Below, one piece after another: positions 44,955 to 53,232 of a stretch of DNA of 64,000 nucleotides. The notes below the pieces were generated by a model that was not told the origin of the DNA, did not search any database, and was given only the letters and a program-made list of their open reading frames with translations. A program made the translations under genes and the position numbers. The DNA comes from Streptomyces sp. NBC_00259 (GTDB taxonomy: Bacteria; Actinomycetota; Actinomycetes; Streptomycetales; Streptomycetaceae), in the NCBI RefSeq assembly GCF_036181745.1, contig NZ_CP108080.1:5273501-5337500 (forward strand), written 5' to 3'. Numbering within the stretch: position 1 is the first letter of the stretch; every line of letters starts with the position of its first letter.

Positions 44955-45384
44955 CTAGCGGAGGTTGTCCCCCCAGCCTCCCTGGAGCATGGTCTGGAAC
45001 GCCCACTGCCCGTCCCGCCTGATCAGGATGTCGGCGTACCGCAGGTGCCGGGTGGCCCCGTCCATCGTCATGGTCGAGTCGGTGAAGACGACGACCATCG
45101 CCGGGCCGAGGAAGACGGGGGTGCGTACCGAGTCGAAGGTGATGTCCTCGGACCCGTCTCCCATGACCCGGGTCATGGTGTCGGTGAACTGCTTGCGGTC
45201 CCACTGGGCGCAGGCGCCGTCGCCCGCGGAGTCGTCGCTGACCAGGTTGAGCGGGAAGACCGCCAGATCGGCCATCCGCTCGATGTCGCGGCGCGCTCGC
45301 CGCGTCGTACTCGGCGAACCACGCCTCGACGCTTTCGAGTTCACCGCGGGTCGGGGTGTAACCGGTGTCGGGCAGCTGTGTCAC
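44955..45384 (-). pseudogene. SnoaL/SgcJ-type NTF2 protein split by a +1 frameshift
   Basis: The N-terminal frame starts at GTG 45384 (GAGGAG upstream) and reads MTQLPDTGYTPTRGELESVEAWFAEYDA. The rest, DIERMADLAVFPLN through DILIRRDGQWAFQTMLQGGWGDNLR, is in another frame. Dropping one of the two G's at 45290-45291 (plus strand) restores a single ~142-residue protein. The C-terminal half is a typical cone-fold SnoaL/SgcJ domain. It may be a real lesion or a sequencing error. The promoter in front is well formed, with two operator copies. Confidence 0.75.
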
Positions 45385-45404
45385 GCACTCTCCTCAAGAC
45401 GCTC

Positions 45405-45460
45405 GTCAAACTTGACTACTGGGAGAAGGTATCCCCTTTCCTTCAGCTAGTCAAACTTGA
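45405..45460 (-). promoter_or_regulatory. Promoter with duplicated TCAAACTTGA operators
   Basis: On the minus strand a -35 TTGACT (plus-strand 45449-45454), a 17-bp spacer and -10 TACCTT (45426-45431) point to the NTF2 gene. The quasi-palindrome GTCAA-AC-TTGA occurs twice: 45405-45416 (perfect 12-bp, just after the expected transcript start) and 45450-45460 (over the -35). This fits a repressor with two sites. No regulator gene lies beside it. Confidence 0.7.
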
Positions 45461-46395
45461 TTAATGGCATCGTCCCGAAGCCGCAGGACGGTCACCACGC
45501 TGTGCCGCGTCGTGCCCCGTTCGACCTCGGCCGCGAGCCCCGGTGCCACCGCGCGGAACGGCACCTCGCCCACCCCGATCGCCATGGCCGTCGCCCCTCC
45601 CGTCGCCCTCCCCGCGGGGTCCTCGGTCCCGTGCCCCGCCAGCATCCCCGCGGCGGCGGTGCGCAGCGCGGGCGGCAGCGGGCTCGACACGACCGGGGCG
45701 TCGTCGTCCGGCAGCACCAGGACCAGGGCGGCGGGGCGGTCCGCGGGTCCGGTGAAACCGACCACCGCGGCGTCGTGGACGTCCGTGTGCCGCAGTTTGC
45801 GCCAGTCGCGGGCGCCGGCCCGGTAGGGCTGTCCCAGGTGCTTCACCACCAGTCCCTCGATCCCGGACGCCGTGAGCGTCTCGTACCAGGTGGTCGCGAG
45901 TTCGGGGTCCGTCGTCATCGGCACCGGCTGGAGCGGCGGCCCGAGTGGCCCGAGCAGGGCGGTCAGCCGTTCCCTGCGGCGCTCGTACGGCGCGGGCCGC
46001 AGGTCCGTCCCGCCCTCCGCGAGGAGGTCGAAGGCGGCGTAGGAGGCGGGCATCCGGCGGGCGAGGATCCCGGCCCGCGACGTCGTGGCGGCCGCCCGGC
46101 GCTGGACGGCCGCGAAGTCGATCCGGCCGCCCGTCCAGATCACCACCTCGCCGTCGACGACGGTGCCGTCCGGCAGGGCGAGCGCGGCCTCCGCCAGATC
46201 CGGGAAGGCGGCGGTCACGATCCGTCCCGACCGTGCCTGCAGCACCGCCACGCCGTCCAGCTTGAAGACGAGCATCCGGTGGCCGTCGAACTTCGGTTCG
46301 TACGCCAGCCGCTCCCCGCGCGGAAGCGCGGACACCGGTTCCGCGAGCGCCACTTTCAGCGGGGGCCGCAGCGTGCGTCCGGTGGCCGGACTCAT
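45451..46395 (-). CDS. ATP-dependent DNA ligase (NHEJ type)
   Basis: A 314-residue ligase. Motif I with adenylated Lys35 (YEPKFDGHRM), motif III/IIIa (DGTVVDGEVVIW; YAAFDLLAEGG), motif IV (GIEGLVVKHL) and motif V (WRKLRHTDVHDA) precede an OB-fold domain. It is equivalent to the ligase part of LigD, here a separate gene. The ATG overlaps the polymerase gene stop by four bases. Its stop codon lies within the operator copy at 45451-45460. Confidence 0.93.
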   Translation of the reverse strand: MSPATGRTLRPPLKVALAEPVSALPRGERLAYEPKFDGHRMLVFKLDGVAVLQARSGRIVTAAFPDLAEAALALPDGTVVDGEVVIWTGGRIDFAAVQRRAAATTSRAGILARRMPASYAAFDLLAEGGTDLRPAPYERRRERLTALLGPLGPPLQPVPMTTDPELATTWYETLTASGIEGLVVKHLGQPYRAGARDWRKLRHTDVHDAAVVGFTGPADRPAALVLVLPDDDAPVVSSPLPPALRTAAAGMLAGHGTEDPAGRATGGATAMAIGVGEVPFRAVAPGLAAEVERGTTRHSVVTVLRLRDDAINQV

Positions 46396-47276
46396 GGCAG
46401 GGTGCCCGCCGCCGCGGGATCCGCCAGAGGGCCGAGCAGGTCCCCGTACCGGTCGAGCCGCCCCGCCATGTCACCGAGCCGGAACACCAGGTCCCCGGCC
46501 GCCTCGCAGCCCTCCACCTCCTCCCAGGTCACGGGCGCGGACACGGTCGGCTCCCGGCGGGCCCGCAGCGTGTACGGCGTGGCGGTGGTCTTCGCCGCGG
46601 CGTTCTGGCTGTGGTCGACGAAGACCTTCCCGGGCCGCAGGGCGCGGGCCATGCGGTGCACCACCAGATCCCCGAGTTCCGCCTCGGCCTCGACCGCCAG
46701 CCCTTTCGCGTACGCCGAGACCTCCTGCGACGGGGTCGGTTCCAGCGGCACCAGCAGATGCAGGCCTTTCGAGCCCGAGGTCTTGGCGTAGGCGTCCAGG
46801 CCGTCGGCGGCGAGCCGCTCACGCAGCCACAGCGCCACCTCGCAGCACTCCACGACGGTGGCGGGCGCGCCCGGGTCGAGGTCGAACACCATCCGGTCGG
46901 CCCAGGCCGGCCGGTCCACCCGCCACTGCGGGGTGTGGAACTCCACCACCAGGTTCGCCGCCCACATCAGCGACGCCAGATCCTGGACGACCACCTGTTC
47001 GCCGCTCTCCCGGGAGGAGCGCGGCACCTCGGCGACCTCCACCCACGAGGGGGTGCCGGGAGGCGGGTTCTTGGTGAAGAACAGCTGGCCGTCGGGCCCG
47101 TCCGGATAGCGGAGGAAGGACAGCGGGCGGTCGCGGAGGTGGGTGAGCAGCGCATCCGCGATCACGGCGTAGTAGTGCAGCACCTCGCCCTTGGTGGTGC
47201 CGGTGGCGGGGTGGAGGACCTTCTCCAGGTTGCTGAGGGTCAGCCGCCGCCCCTCCACCTCTGTGATCGGCGTCAT
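46392..47276 (-). CDS. ligD: NHEJ polymerase/primase (LigD polymerase domain)
   Basis: A 294-residue stand-alone LigD-type AEP polymerase that fills or extends broken DNA ends, often with ribonucleotides. Motifs are LSNLEKVLHPATGTTKGEVLHYY near the start, catalytic DxD in RMVFDLDPG, SGSKGLHLLVPL and VFVDHSQNAAAKTT. The start is ATG 47276. In mycobacteria polymerase, ligase and nuclease are one protein. Here polymerase and ligase are split and no nuclease gene is adjacent. It is divergent from ku. Confidence 0.93.
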   Translation of the reverse strand: MTPITEVEGRRLTLSNLEKVLHPATGTTKGEVLHYYAVIADALLTHLRDRPLSFLRYPDGPDGQLFFTKNPPPGTPSWVEVAEVPRSSRESGEQVVVQDLASLMWAANLVVEFHTPQWRVDRPAWADRMVFDLDPGAPATVVECCEVALWLRERLAADGLDAYAKTSGSKGLHLLVPLEPTPSQEVSAYAKGLAVEAEAELGDLVVHRMARALRPGKVFVDHSQNAAAKTTATPYTLRARREPTVSAPVTWEEVEGCEAAGDLVFRLGDMAGRLDRYGDLLGPLADPAAAGTLP

Positions 47277-47325
47277 ACGATGAGAATCCCATGAATCCCT
47301 ACGTATCGGATGAAAGGGATGAAAC

Positions 47326-48354
47326 GTGCGATCCATTTGGAACGGCGCGATCTCCTTCGGGCTCGTCAGCATCCCGATCAAGCTGGTGAACGCCACGGAG
47401 AGCCGCTCGGTGTCCTTCCGGCAGATCCACACCGCGGACGGCGGCCGCATCCGCTACCGCAAGGTCTGCGAGCTGGACGACCAGGAAGTCGCGCAGGCGG
47501 AGATCGGCAAGGCGTACGAGGACGCGGACGGGACGATGATCCCGATCACGGACGAGGACCTCGCCGCGCTGCCGCTGCCCACCGCGAAGACGATCGACAT
47601 CGTCGCCTTCATCCCGGCCACGGACATCGATCCGCTCCAGATGGACAGCGCGTACTACCTCGCGGCGAACGGGGTGCCCGCCGCCAAGCCGTACACCCTG
47701 CTGCGCGAGGCCCTCAAACGGAGCAAGAAGGTCGCGGTCGCCAAATTCGCCCTGCGCGGGCGGGAGCGGCTCGGCATGCTGCGGGTGGTGGACGACGTCA
47801 TCGCCATGCACGGACTGCTCTGGCCCGACGAGGTCCGCAGGCCGGAGGGGGTCGCTCCGGACGCCGAGGTCACGATCCGCGACGCCGAGCTCGATCTGGC
47901 CGACGCCCTCATGGACACGCTCGGCGAGGTCGACCTCGACTCGCTGCACGACGACTACCGCTCGGCGGTCGAGGAGCTGATCGCCGCGAAGGCGGAGGGT
48001 GTCGAACTGCAGCCCCAGCCCGCCCCGGAGGGCGGCGGCAAGGTCATCGACCTGATGGCCGCACTGGAGAGCAGCGTCCGCGCGGCCAAGGAGGCGCGCG
48101 GGGACGAGGCGGAGGAAGTGGCCGCGCCGGTCACCGAACTGAAGTCCCGCAAGAAGGCCGCCCCGGCGAAGAAGACGGCGGCGAGGGCGAAGGCCGCGCC
48201 CAAGGAGACGGGCGCGAAGAAGTCGACGACGGCCAAGAAGACGGCGGCGGCCAAGTCGGCGAAGTCGACGAGCAAGAAGACGGCGGCGACGAAGTCCACG
48301 TCCAAGAAGGCGGCGGCGAAGAAGACGACACCCGGCAAACGCGCCTCGGCCTGA
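47326..48354 (+). CDS. ku: Ku DNA-end-binding protein with Lys/Ala-rich tail
   Basis: A 342-residue Ku homodimer subunit that binds double-strand ends and recruits LigD. The Ku core (about 1-255) begins RSIWNGAISFGLVSIPIKLVNATE. Beyond it is a ~75-residue Lys/Ala/Thr/Ser tail of AAAK/KKTAA repeats, like histone H1 and known for DNA contacts in long actinobacterial Ku proteins. It starts at GTG 47326 after AAAGGGATG. It is divergent from ligD with a 49-bp gap. Confidence 0.96.
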   Translation: MRSIWNGAISFGLVSIPIKLVNATESRSVSFRQIHTADGGRIRYRKVCELDDQEVAQAEIGKAYEDADGTMIPITDEDLAALPLPTAKTIDIVAFIPATDIDPLQMDSAYYLAANGVPAAKPYTLLREALKRSKKVAVAKFALRGRERLGMLRVVDDVIAMHGLLWPDEVRRPEGVAPDAEVTIRDAELDLADALMDTLGEVDLDSLHDDYRSAVEELIAAKAEGVELQPQPAPEGGGKVIDLMAALESSVRAAKEARGDEAEEVAAPVTELKSRKKAAPAKKTAARAKAAPKETGAKKSTTAKKTAAAKSAKSTSKKTAATKSTSKKAAAKKTTPGKRASA

Positions 48355-48482
48355 GCGGGACCGGCTCCATCCGGCTGTGCGCGGGGTCCGTCGGCGTTCT
48401 GGAGCCGGTACTACGCCTTTCGGGCGATGCCGTAACGGCGACACGCGTAACGCACCCGTACGGAGCAGGTGTTGAGGGAGCA
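48355..48482. other. Spacer between ku and the ABC operon promoter
   Basis: I see no gene and no strong hairpin in this stretch. Readthrough from ku toward the ABC operon cannot be excluded. Confidence 0.4.
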
Positions 48483-48526
48483 TTGACAGCCCAAAACAGC
48501 CCGGCTACTTTCGGCCCAGGCCGAAA
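48483..48526 (+). promoter_or_regulatory. Promoter and operator of the ABC/aminotransferase operon
   Basis: A -35 TTGACA (48483-48488), a 17-bp spacer and -10 TACTTT (48506-48511) are followed by a perfect palindrome TTTCGGCC-CA-GGCCGAAA (48509-48526) that overlaps the -10. A repressor there would block RNA polymerase. The 18-bp block CTACTTTCGGCCCAGGCC (48505-48522) is repeated exactly in front of the operon at 59047. Confidence 0.85.
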
Positions 48527-48579
48527 CTGCCGGACTCTTCGCTCGTTTCCCCAGGTCCCCAGGGCTTCCGGAGGCCCCC

Positions 48580-49845
48580 ATGAAGACAGGGTTCAAGCGC
48601 GCCACCGTTCCTCTCGCACTGCTCATGCTCACCACGCTCACCGCCGCCGGCTGCGGCGACGGTGACAGTGGCGCAGGATCCAAGAAGGTCACCGTCTGGA
48701 TGTACCCGGTGATCATGGATCCGAAGGCCAACGCCGCCTACTGGGACGGGATCGAGAAAGGTTTCGAGGCGGCGGAGAAAGGCGTCGACCTCACCGTCGA
48801 GCAGCTCCCCTGGGAGAACCGCGACCAGAAGCTCGCCACCGCGTTCGGCAGTGGCAAAGGCCCGGACGTGGTCCTGCTGGGCCCCGACCAGATCCCCCAG
48901 TACCAGGCCAACGGGGCGCTCCAGCCCGTCGACCGGGCCATCGAGGACGCGAAGAGCGCCTTCCGCCCGGCCGCCCTGGAGGCCATGACCCAGGACGGCA
49001 AGGTGTACGCGGCGCCGATCTACCACACCGTCACCAGCACGCTCTACAACAAGAAACTGCTGGAGAAGGCGGGCATCACCGAGCCGCCCGCCACCTGGGA
49101 CGCCATCAGGGCCGCCGCCCCGAAGCTGAAGCAGGCCGGCGCGACCACGCTCGACTACTCCGCGAGCAACGAGGCCTCGCTCAACATGAGCTTCTATCCG
49201 CTGCTGTGGCAGGCGGGCGGCAAGGTCTTCGACGACAGCGGCAAGAAGGCCGCGTTCAACAGCACCGAGGGCGTCGAGGCCCTCACCTTCCTCGTCGACC
49301 TGTACAAGGGCGGTTCCGTCCCGAAGTCCGCGATGACCAACGCCAACCTCTTCACCGATCAGGCGCTGGGCAAACAGCAGGTCGCGATGGGCTTCACCAA
49401 CACTCCGGCCGACGCCGTGCTGGCCGAGCAGGCCTGGGGCAAGGGCAACGTGATCGTCGGCCCCGCGCTCACCGGCCCCCGGAAGCAGGTCTGCTTCGGC
49501 ATGCCGGGCGGGCTCGGCATCAACGCCAAGTCCAGGAACGTGGCGGGCGCCGAGAAGTTCATCGCGTACATGGTCCAGCCCGCGCAGATCGAGTCCATGG
49601 GCAAGGCGGGCGGCTTCTTCTCCCCGCGTACGGACGTCACCGTCCCCAACGACAGCACCTACGCCAAGGAGTACCAGCAGGCGCTCGACCACACCTATCC
49701 CGGTGAGCCCAACCCGGCCGCCCGGCAGCTGATGGCGCTGCTCAGCCCCGAGATCCAGGCCGCGCTCACGGGCAAGAAGAGCCCGAAGGCCGCCCTGGAC
49801 GCGGCGGCCGAGGAAGCCGACGACCTGCTGGCGCGTCAGCGTTGA
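48580..49845 (+). CDS. ABC importer solute-binding lipoprotein (sugar type)
   Basis: A 421-residue extracellular binding lipoprotein. A signal peptide ends at a lipobox with Cys25 (LTAAGC). The mature part follows the cluster B sugar-binding fold (VTVWMYPVIMDPKAN; AFGSGKGPDVVLLGPDQIPQYQANGAL; YAAPIYHTVTSTLYNKKLLEKAG; PATWDAI). It is the first gene of a six-gene operon. The ligand is probably carbohydrate-like, judging by family. Its stop overlaps the permease TTG start by four bases. Confidence 0.93.
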   Translation: MKTGFKRATVPLALLMLTTLTAAGCGDGDSGAGSKKVTVWMYPVIMDPKANAAYWDGIEKGFEAAEKGVDLTVEQLPWENRDQKLATAFGSGKGPDVVLLGPDQIPQYQANGALQPVDRAIEDAKSAFRPAALEAMTQDGKVYAAPIYHTVTSTLYNKKLLEKAGITEPPATWDAIRAAAPKLKQAGATTLDYSASNEASLNMSFYPLLWQAGGKVFDDSGKKAAFNSTEGVEALTFLVDLYKGGSVPKSAMTNANLFTDQALGKQQVAMGFTNTPADAVLAEQAWGKGNVIVGPALTGPRKQVCFGMPGGLGINAKSRNVAGAEKFIAYMVQPAQIESMGKAGGFFSPRTDVTVPNDSTYAKEYQQALDHTYPGEPNPAARQLMALLSPEIQAALTGKKSPKAALDAAAEEADDLLARQR

Positions 49846-50819
49846 GCAAGCTCGCCGCCGACGAGGTCGCACCGGAAGAGCCCCTGCCCGAAGCCGGCCC
49901 GGAACCCGGCGAAGGCGGGGGCGGGCCCGGCGTGACCGCCGGCCGGAGCCGGATCCTGCGACGGCGCGAGGCCCTGGTGGGCCTCGCGTTCGTCGCGCCG
50001 ATGCTCGCGCTGTTCATCGTGTTCCGCTTCGGGCCGACGCTCGGCGCCGCGTTCCTCTCGCTCACCGACTACCGGCTCAGCGGCGAGTGGACCTTCACCG
50101 GTGCGGGGAACTACACCCGCCTCCTCCAGGACGACCTGTTCTGGGAGAGCCTCGGCGTCACCGCCGTCTACACCGCGCTGTACGTCCCGATGACCGTCGC
50201 GCTCGCCCTCGGCACCGCCGTCCTGCTGCACCGCACGCTCTGGCTGCGCGGCTTCTTCCGGGGGCTGTTCTTCCTGCCGTACGTCACCAGCATCGTGCTG
50301 GCCGCCGTCATCTGGAAGTGGATCTACGAGCTCGAGGACGGACTGCTCAACGCCACCCTCGGCGCCCTCTCCCTCGGCCCGGTCGACTTCCTCGGCAGCG
50401 AGTCCCTGGTCCTGCCCTCCATCGCCGCCGCCTCGGCGTGGAAGGGCTTCGGCTACTCGATGCTGATCCTCCTCGCCGGACTCCAGTCCATCCCGCGCGA
50501 GGTCACCGAGGCCGCCACCATCGACGGCGCGAACGGCTGGCAGCGCTTCCGCTGGGTGACGCTTCCCCTGCTGCGGCCCGTCCTGTTCTTCGTCCTCGTC
50601 ATCGAGGCGATCACGGGCTTCCAGGTCTTCGACGCGATGTACGTCATGACCGCCGGCGGCCCCGTGCGCGCCAGCTACTCGCTCGTCTACTTCCTCTACG
50701 ACTCCGGCTTCAAGTTCTTCGACTTCGGGTACGCGAGCGCCGTCGGCCTGGTCCTCTTCCTCGTCGTCCTCGTCTTCTCGCTCATCCAGCGGAGGCTCAT
50801 CGGAAGGGACACGGACTGA
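49842..50819 (+). CDS. ABC importer permease, MalF type
   Basis: A 325-residue permease. A hydrophilic 40-residue N-terminus precedes six membrane helices with the EAA loop EAATIDGANGWQRFRWVTLPLLRP. It is TTG-started and coupled to the binding-protein gene by a 4-bp overlap. No ATPase gene is in the operon, so it probably uses the shared MsiK-type ATPase encoded elsewhere, as actinobacterial sugar importers do. Confidence 0.94.
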   Translation: MSKLAADEVAPEEPLPEAGPEPGEGGGGPGVTAGRSRILRRREALVGLAFVAPMLALFIVFRFGPTLGAAFLSLTDYRLSGEWTFTGAGNYTRLLQDDLFWESLGVTAVYTALYVPMTVALALGTAVLLHRTLWLRGFFRGLFFLPYVTSIVLAAVIWKWIYELEDGLLNATLGALSLGPVDFLGSESLVLPSIAAASAWKGFGYSMLILLAGLQSIPREVTEAATIDGANGWQRFRWVTLPLLRPVLFFVLVIEAITGFQVFDAMYVMTAGGPVRASYSLVYFLYDSGFKFFDFGYASAVGLVLFLVVLVFSLIQRRLIGRDTD

Positions 50820-51652
50820 TGGCGACCCCCACCGCGCCGCGGCGGGCCACGGCCCGGCTCGGGCTCCCCGTGCTGCTGGTCCTGGTCGCGTTCGTGACCG
50901 TCACCCCCTTCGTCGTCATGGTGCTGGTGTCGTTCGCGCCCGCCGGCGGACAGACGCTTCCGGGCGCCTTCGACATCACCCGCGCCACGTTCGCGAACTT
51001 CACGGACGTGCTGGAGAACGCCGACGTCACGCGGTGGGCGGTCAACTCGCTCATCTACTCGCTCGTGTCGGTGCTGCTCATCCTGCTGTTCTCGTCCATG
51101 GCCGGCTACGCGTTCGCCAAGAAGCGCTTCCCCGGCCGCGAGGTGCTCTTCTGGTCGTTCCTCGCGACCCTGATGGTGCCGTTCCAGGCCACCCTCATCC
51201 CGTACTACATCCTCGTGTCGGAGCTGGGCGGCGTGGACACCTACTGGGGTCTGATCGTGCCGACGCTCGCCAACTCCCAGGCCGTCTTCCTGATGCGGCA
51301 GTTCATCATCCAGCTGCCCGACGAGCTCTTCGAGGCCGCCAAGATCGACGGGGCCTCGGAGTGGCGCATCTACACCACGATCGTCGTACCGCTGATCCGG
51401 CCCGTGCTCGCCACCCTCGGCGTGTTCGTCTTCCTCTGGCACTGGAACGACTTCCTGTGGCCGCTGGTCATCGGCCAGTCCGAGCAGATGCGCACGCTCA
51501 CCGTGGGGCTCGCCACGCTGGAGGGGGAGAACGTGACGATCAACCAGATCATGGCCGGAGCCACCATCACCGTCATCCCCTGTCTGCTCGTCTTCGGGCT
51601 GCTCCAGCGGTATCTGACGGACTCGATCGCCACCTCAGGACTCAAGTCGTGA
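50819..51652 (+). CDS. ABC importer permease, MalG type
   Basis: A 277-residue permease with six helices and EAA loop EAAKIDGASEWRIYTTIVVPLIRP. Its ATG shares one base with the upstream TGA (TGATG). It forms the channel with the preceding permease. Confidence 0.95.
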   Translation: MATPTAPRRATARLGLPVLLVLVAFVTVTPFVVMVLVSFAPAGGQTLPGAFDITRATFANFTDVLENADVTRWAVNSLIYSLVSVLLILLFSSMAGYAFAKKRFPGREVLFWSFLATLMVPFQATLIPYYILVSELGGVDTYWGLIVPTLANSQAVFLMRQFIIQLPDELFEAAKIDGASEWRIYTTIVVPLIRPVLATLGVFVFLWHWNDFLWPLVIGQSEQMRTLTVGLATLEGENVTINQIMAGATITVIPCLLVFGLLQRYLTDSIATSGLKS

Positions 51653-52398
51653 CCATCGCCGCACCCGCCGCCGCACCTGTCGGCCCCGCCCTCACCGTCG
51701 TCGACGTCAACCGGATCCTCGGACCCCTGCCGAACGACGACGTACCGAGCCGCGACGAGGACGGACTCGTCAAGGAGCTGGAACGGCTGAGGATCGACAC
51801 GGCCTGTGTCGCCCACTCCCACGCCGTGTACGGCGACCCGCGCGACGGCAACGCCCGGCTCGGCCGCATCGCCGACGAACGGCTGCGCCCCGTCCCCGTG
51901 CTCGTGCCGGGACCGCTCGGCACCGGTGACTGGACGGGCGGCGGGGCCCCGCTCGTACGGCTCTGCCCCGACCGCCACGGCTGGGCCGCGACCGGACCGT
52001 ACGCCCTGGGCCTGACCGCCGCGCTGTCCCTGGCCGGCGTCACGATGCTGCTCGACTGGGGGGCCGTCACGGCGGCCGACGTGGACCTGCTGGCCGGCAC
52101 CAGGCCCCGGCTGCGGATCGTCCTCACCGGCACGGGCTACCGCGGCCTGCGCGAACTCACCGAACTCCTCGACACGCACGAGCTGCTCCACGTGGACACC
52201 TCCACGCTCGCCGGACACCGGCAGGTCGAGTGGTTCGCCCAGCGGTACGGCGCCCACCGCGTCCTCTTCGGCACCGGCGCGCCCGTCAGCGACGACGCCG
52301 GCCCGCGCCACCTCCTCGACACCCTCGACCTGCCGGCCCACGACACGTCCCTCATCGCCGGCGCCAACGCGCTACGGCTCCTCGGCGGCGGGGCGTGA
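51649..52398 (+). CDS. Amidohydrolase-fold protein with lost metal ligands (module A)
   Basis: A 249-residue TIM-barrel amidohydrolase-like protein. The N-terminal HxH is replaced (LTVVDVNRILG), and the C-terminal ligand Asp motif FG(T/S)D is FGTGAPVSDD, so it probably cannot bind the usual metals. The C-terminus keeps the family form (HRVLFGTG..HLLDTLDL; IAGANALRLLGG). It is GTG-started with a 4-bp overlap on both sides. It lies next to an intact homologue, so it may be a structural or regulatory partner. Confidence 0.75.
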   Translation: MTIAAPAAAPVGPALTVVDVNRILGPLPNDDVPSRDEDGLVKELERLRIDTACVAHSHAVYGDPRDGNARLGRIADERLRPVPVLVPGPLGTGDWTGGGAPLVRLCPDRHGWAATGPYALGLTAALSLAGVTMLLDWGAVTAADVDLLAGTRPRLRIVLTGTGYRGLRELTELLDTHELLHVDTSTLAGHRQVEWFAQRYGAHRVLFGTGAPVSDDAGPRHLLDTLDLPAHDTSLIAGANALRLLGGGA

Positions 52399-53195
52399 CC
52401 CCGCTCGCGCCGGCCGCCGGCGTGCGCGCCCCCGGCGGCCTGCGCGTCATCGACGCCCACGGCCACCTCGGGCGCTGGGGCGCCTTCGCCATCCCCGACG
52501 GCTCCGCCGCCGGTCTGGTCGCCATGATGGACCGCTGTGGTGTCGCCACCGCCTGCGTGTCCCATCTGCTCGCCGTGGGCCCCGACGCCCGGGCCGGCAA
52601 CGCCCTCCTGCTGAAGGCCCTCGCCGCCCACCCCGGCCGGCTCCTCGGCTACGCCGTCCACAACCCCCACGACCCCGAGGCCGCCCCACGTCTGCGCGAA
52701 CTGCTCGCCGTACCGGGCGTCATCGGGGTCAAGCTCCACCCCGAGGTCCATGAACTGGCCCTCGACGACCCCGCCTACACCCCCGCCTTCGAGGCCGCGG
52801 CCGACCACGGCCGTGTGGTCCTCGCCCACAGTGAGCACGACAGCCGCTGGGCCGACGCCCCCCGCTTCGTCACCGTCGCGTCGCGCCACCCGGGTGTGCC
52901 GCTGCTCATGGGTCACTCGGGGCTGTTCCCGCAGGGTTACGGCCCGGCCGCCGAGGCCGCCGTGCGCTGCCCCAGCCTGGTCCTGGAGACCTGCGGCTCC
53001 CGGATGACGGCCCGCCACCTCACCCGGCTGGTCGCCGAGGTGGGCGCGGACCGGATCGCCTTCGGCTCGGACGCCGTCTTCCTCGATCTGCGGATCGGTC
53101 TCGGACGTGTGCTGCTGGCGGACCTCGCGGAGAACGACCGGGAGCAGGTCCTGCACGGCACCATGGCCGCCCTGCTCTCGCGGGCCACCGGGTGA
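52395..53195 (+). CDS. Amidohydrolase family 2 enzyme, intact metal site (module A)
   Basis: A 266-residue metal-dependent hydrolase or lyase of the amidohydrolase_2 type. Metal ligands and catalytic positions are visible: His22/His24 (DAHGHLGRW), VKLHPEVHE, His145 (LAHSEHD), His174 (MGHSG) and Asp226 (FGSDAVF). The GTG overlaps the preceding stop by four bases. A close relative is encoded at 56407. The substrate is unknown. In this family it could be deaminase, decarboxylase, lactonase or hydrolase. Confidence 0.85.
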   Translation: MTPLAPAAGVRAPGGLRVIDAHGHLGRWGAFAIPDGSAAGLVAMMDRCGVATACVSHLLAVGPDARAGNALLLKALAAHPGRLLGYAVHNPHDPEAAPRLRELLAVPGVIGVKLHPEVHELALDDPAYTPAFEAAADHGRVVLAHSEHDSRWADAPRFVTVASRHPGVPLLMGHSGLFPQGYGPAAEAAVRCPSLVLETCGSRMTARHLTRLVAEVGADRIAFGSDAVFLDLRIGLGRVLLADLAENDREQVLHGTMAALLSRATG

Positions 53196-53232
53196 ACCGC
53201 CGCTGCGGAGCACGGCGGACACGGGCGGGACG

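Noticed and set aside
48580..51652. A missing ABC ATPase as a sign of a broken transporter
   Set aside because: Actinobacterial sugar importers commonly lack their own ATPase and use a shared MsiK-type protein.
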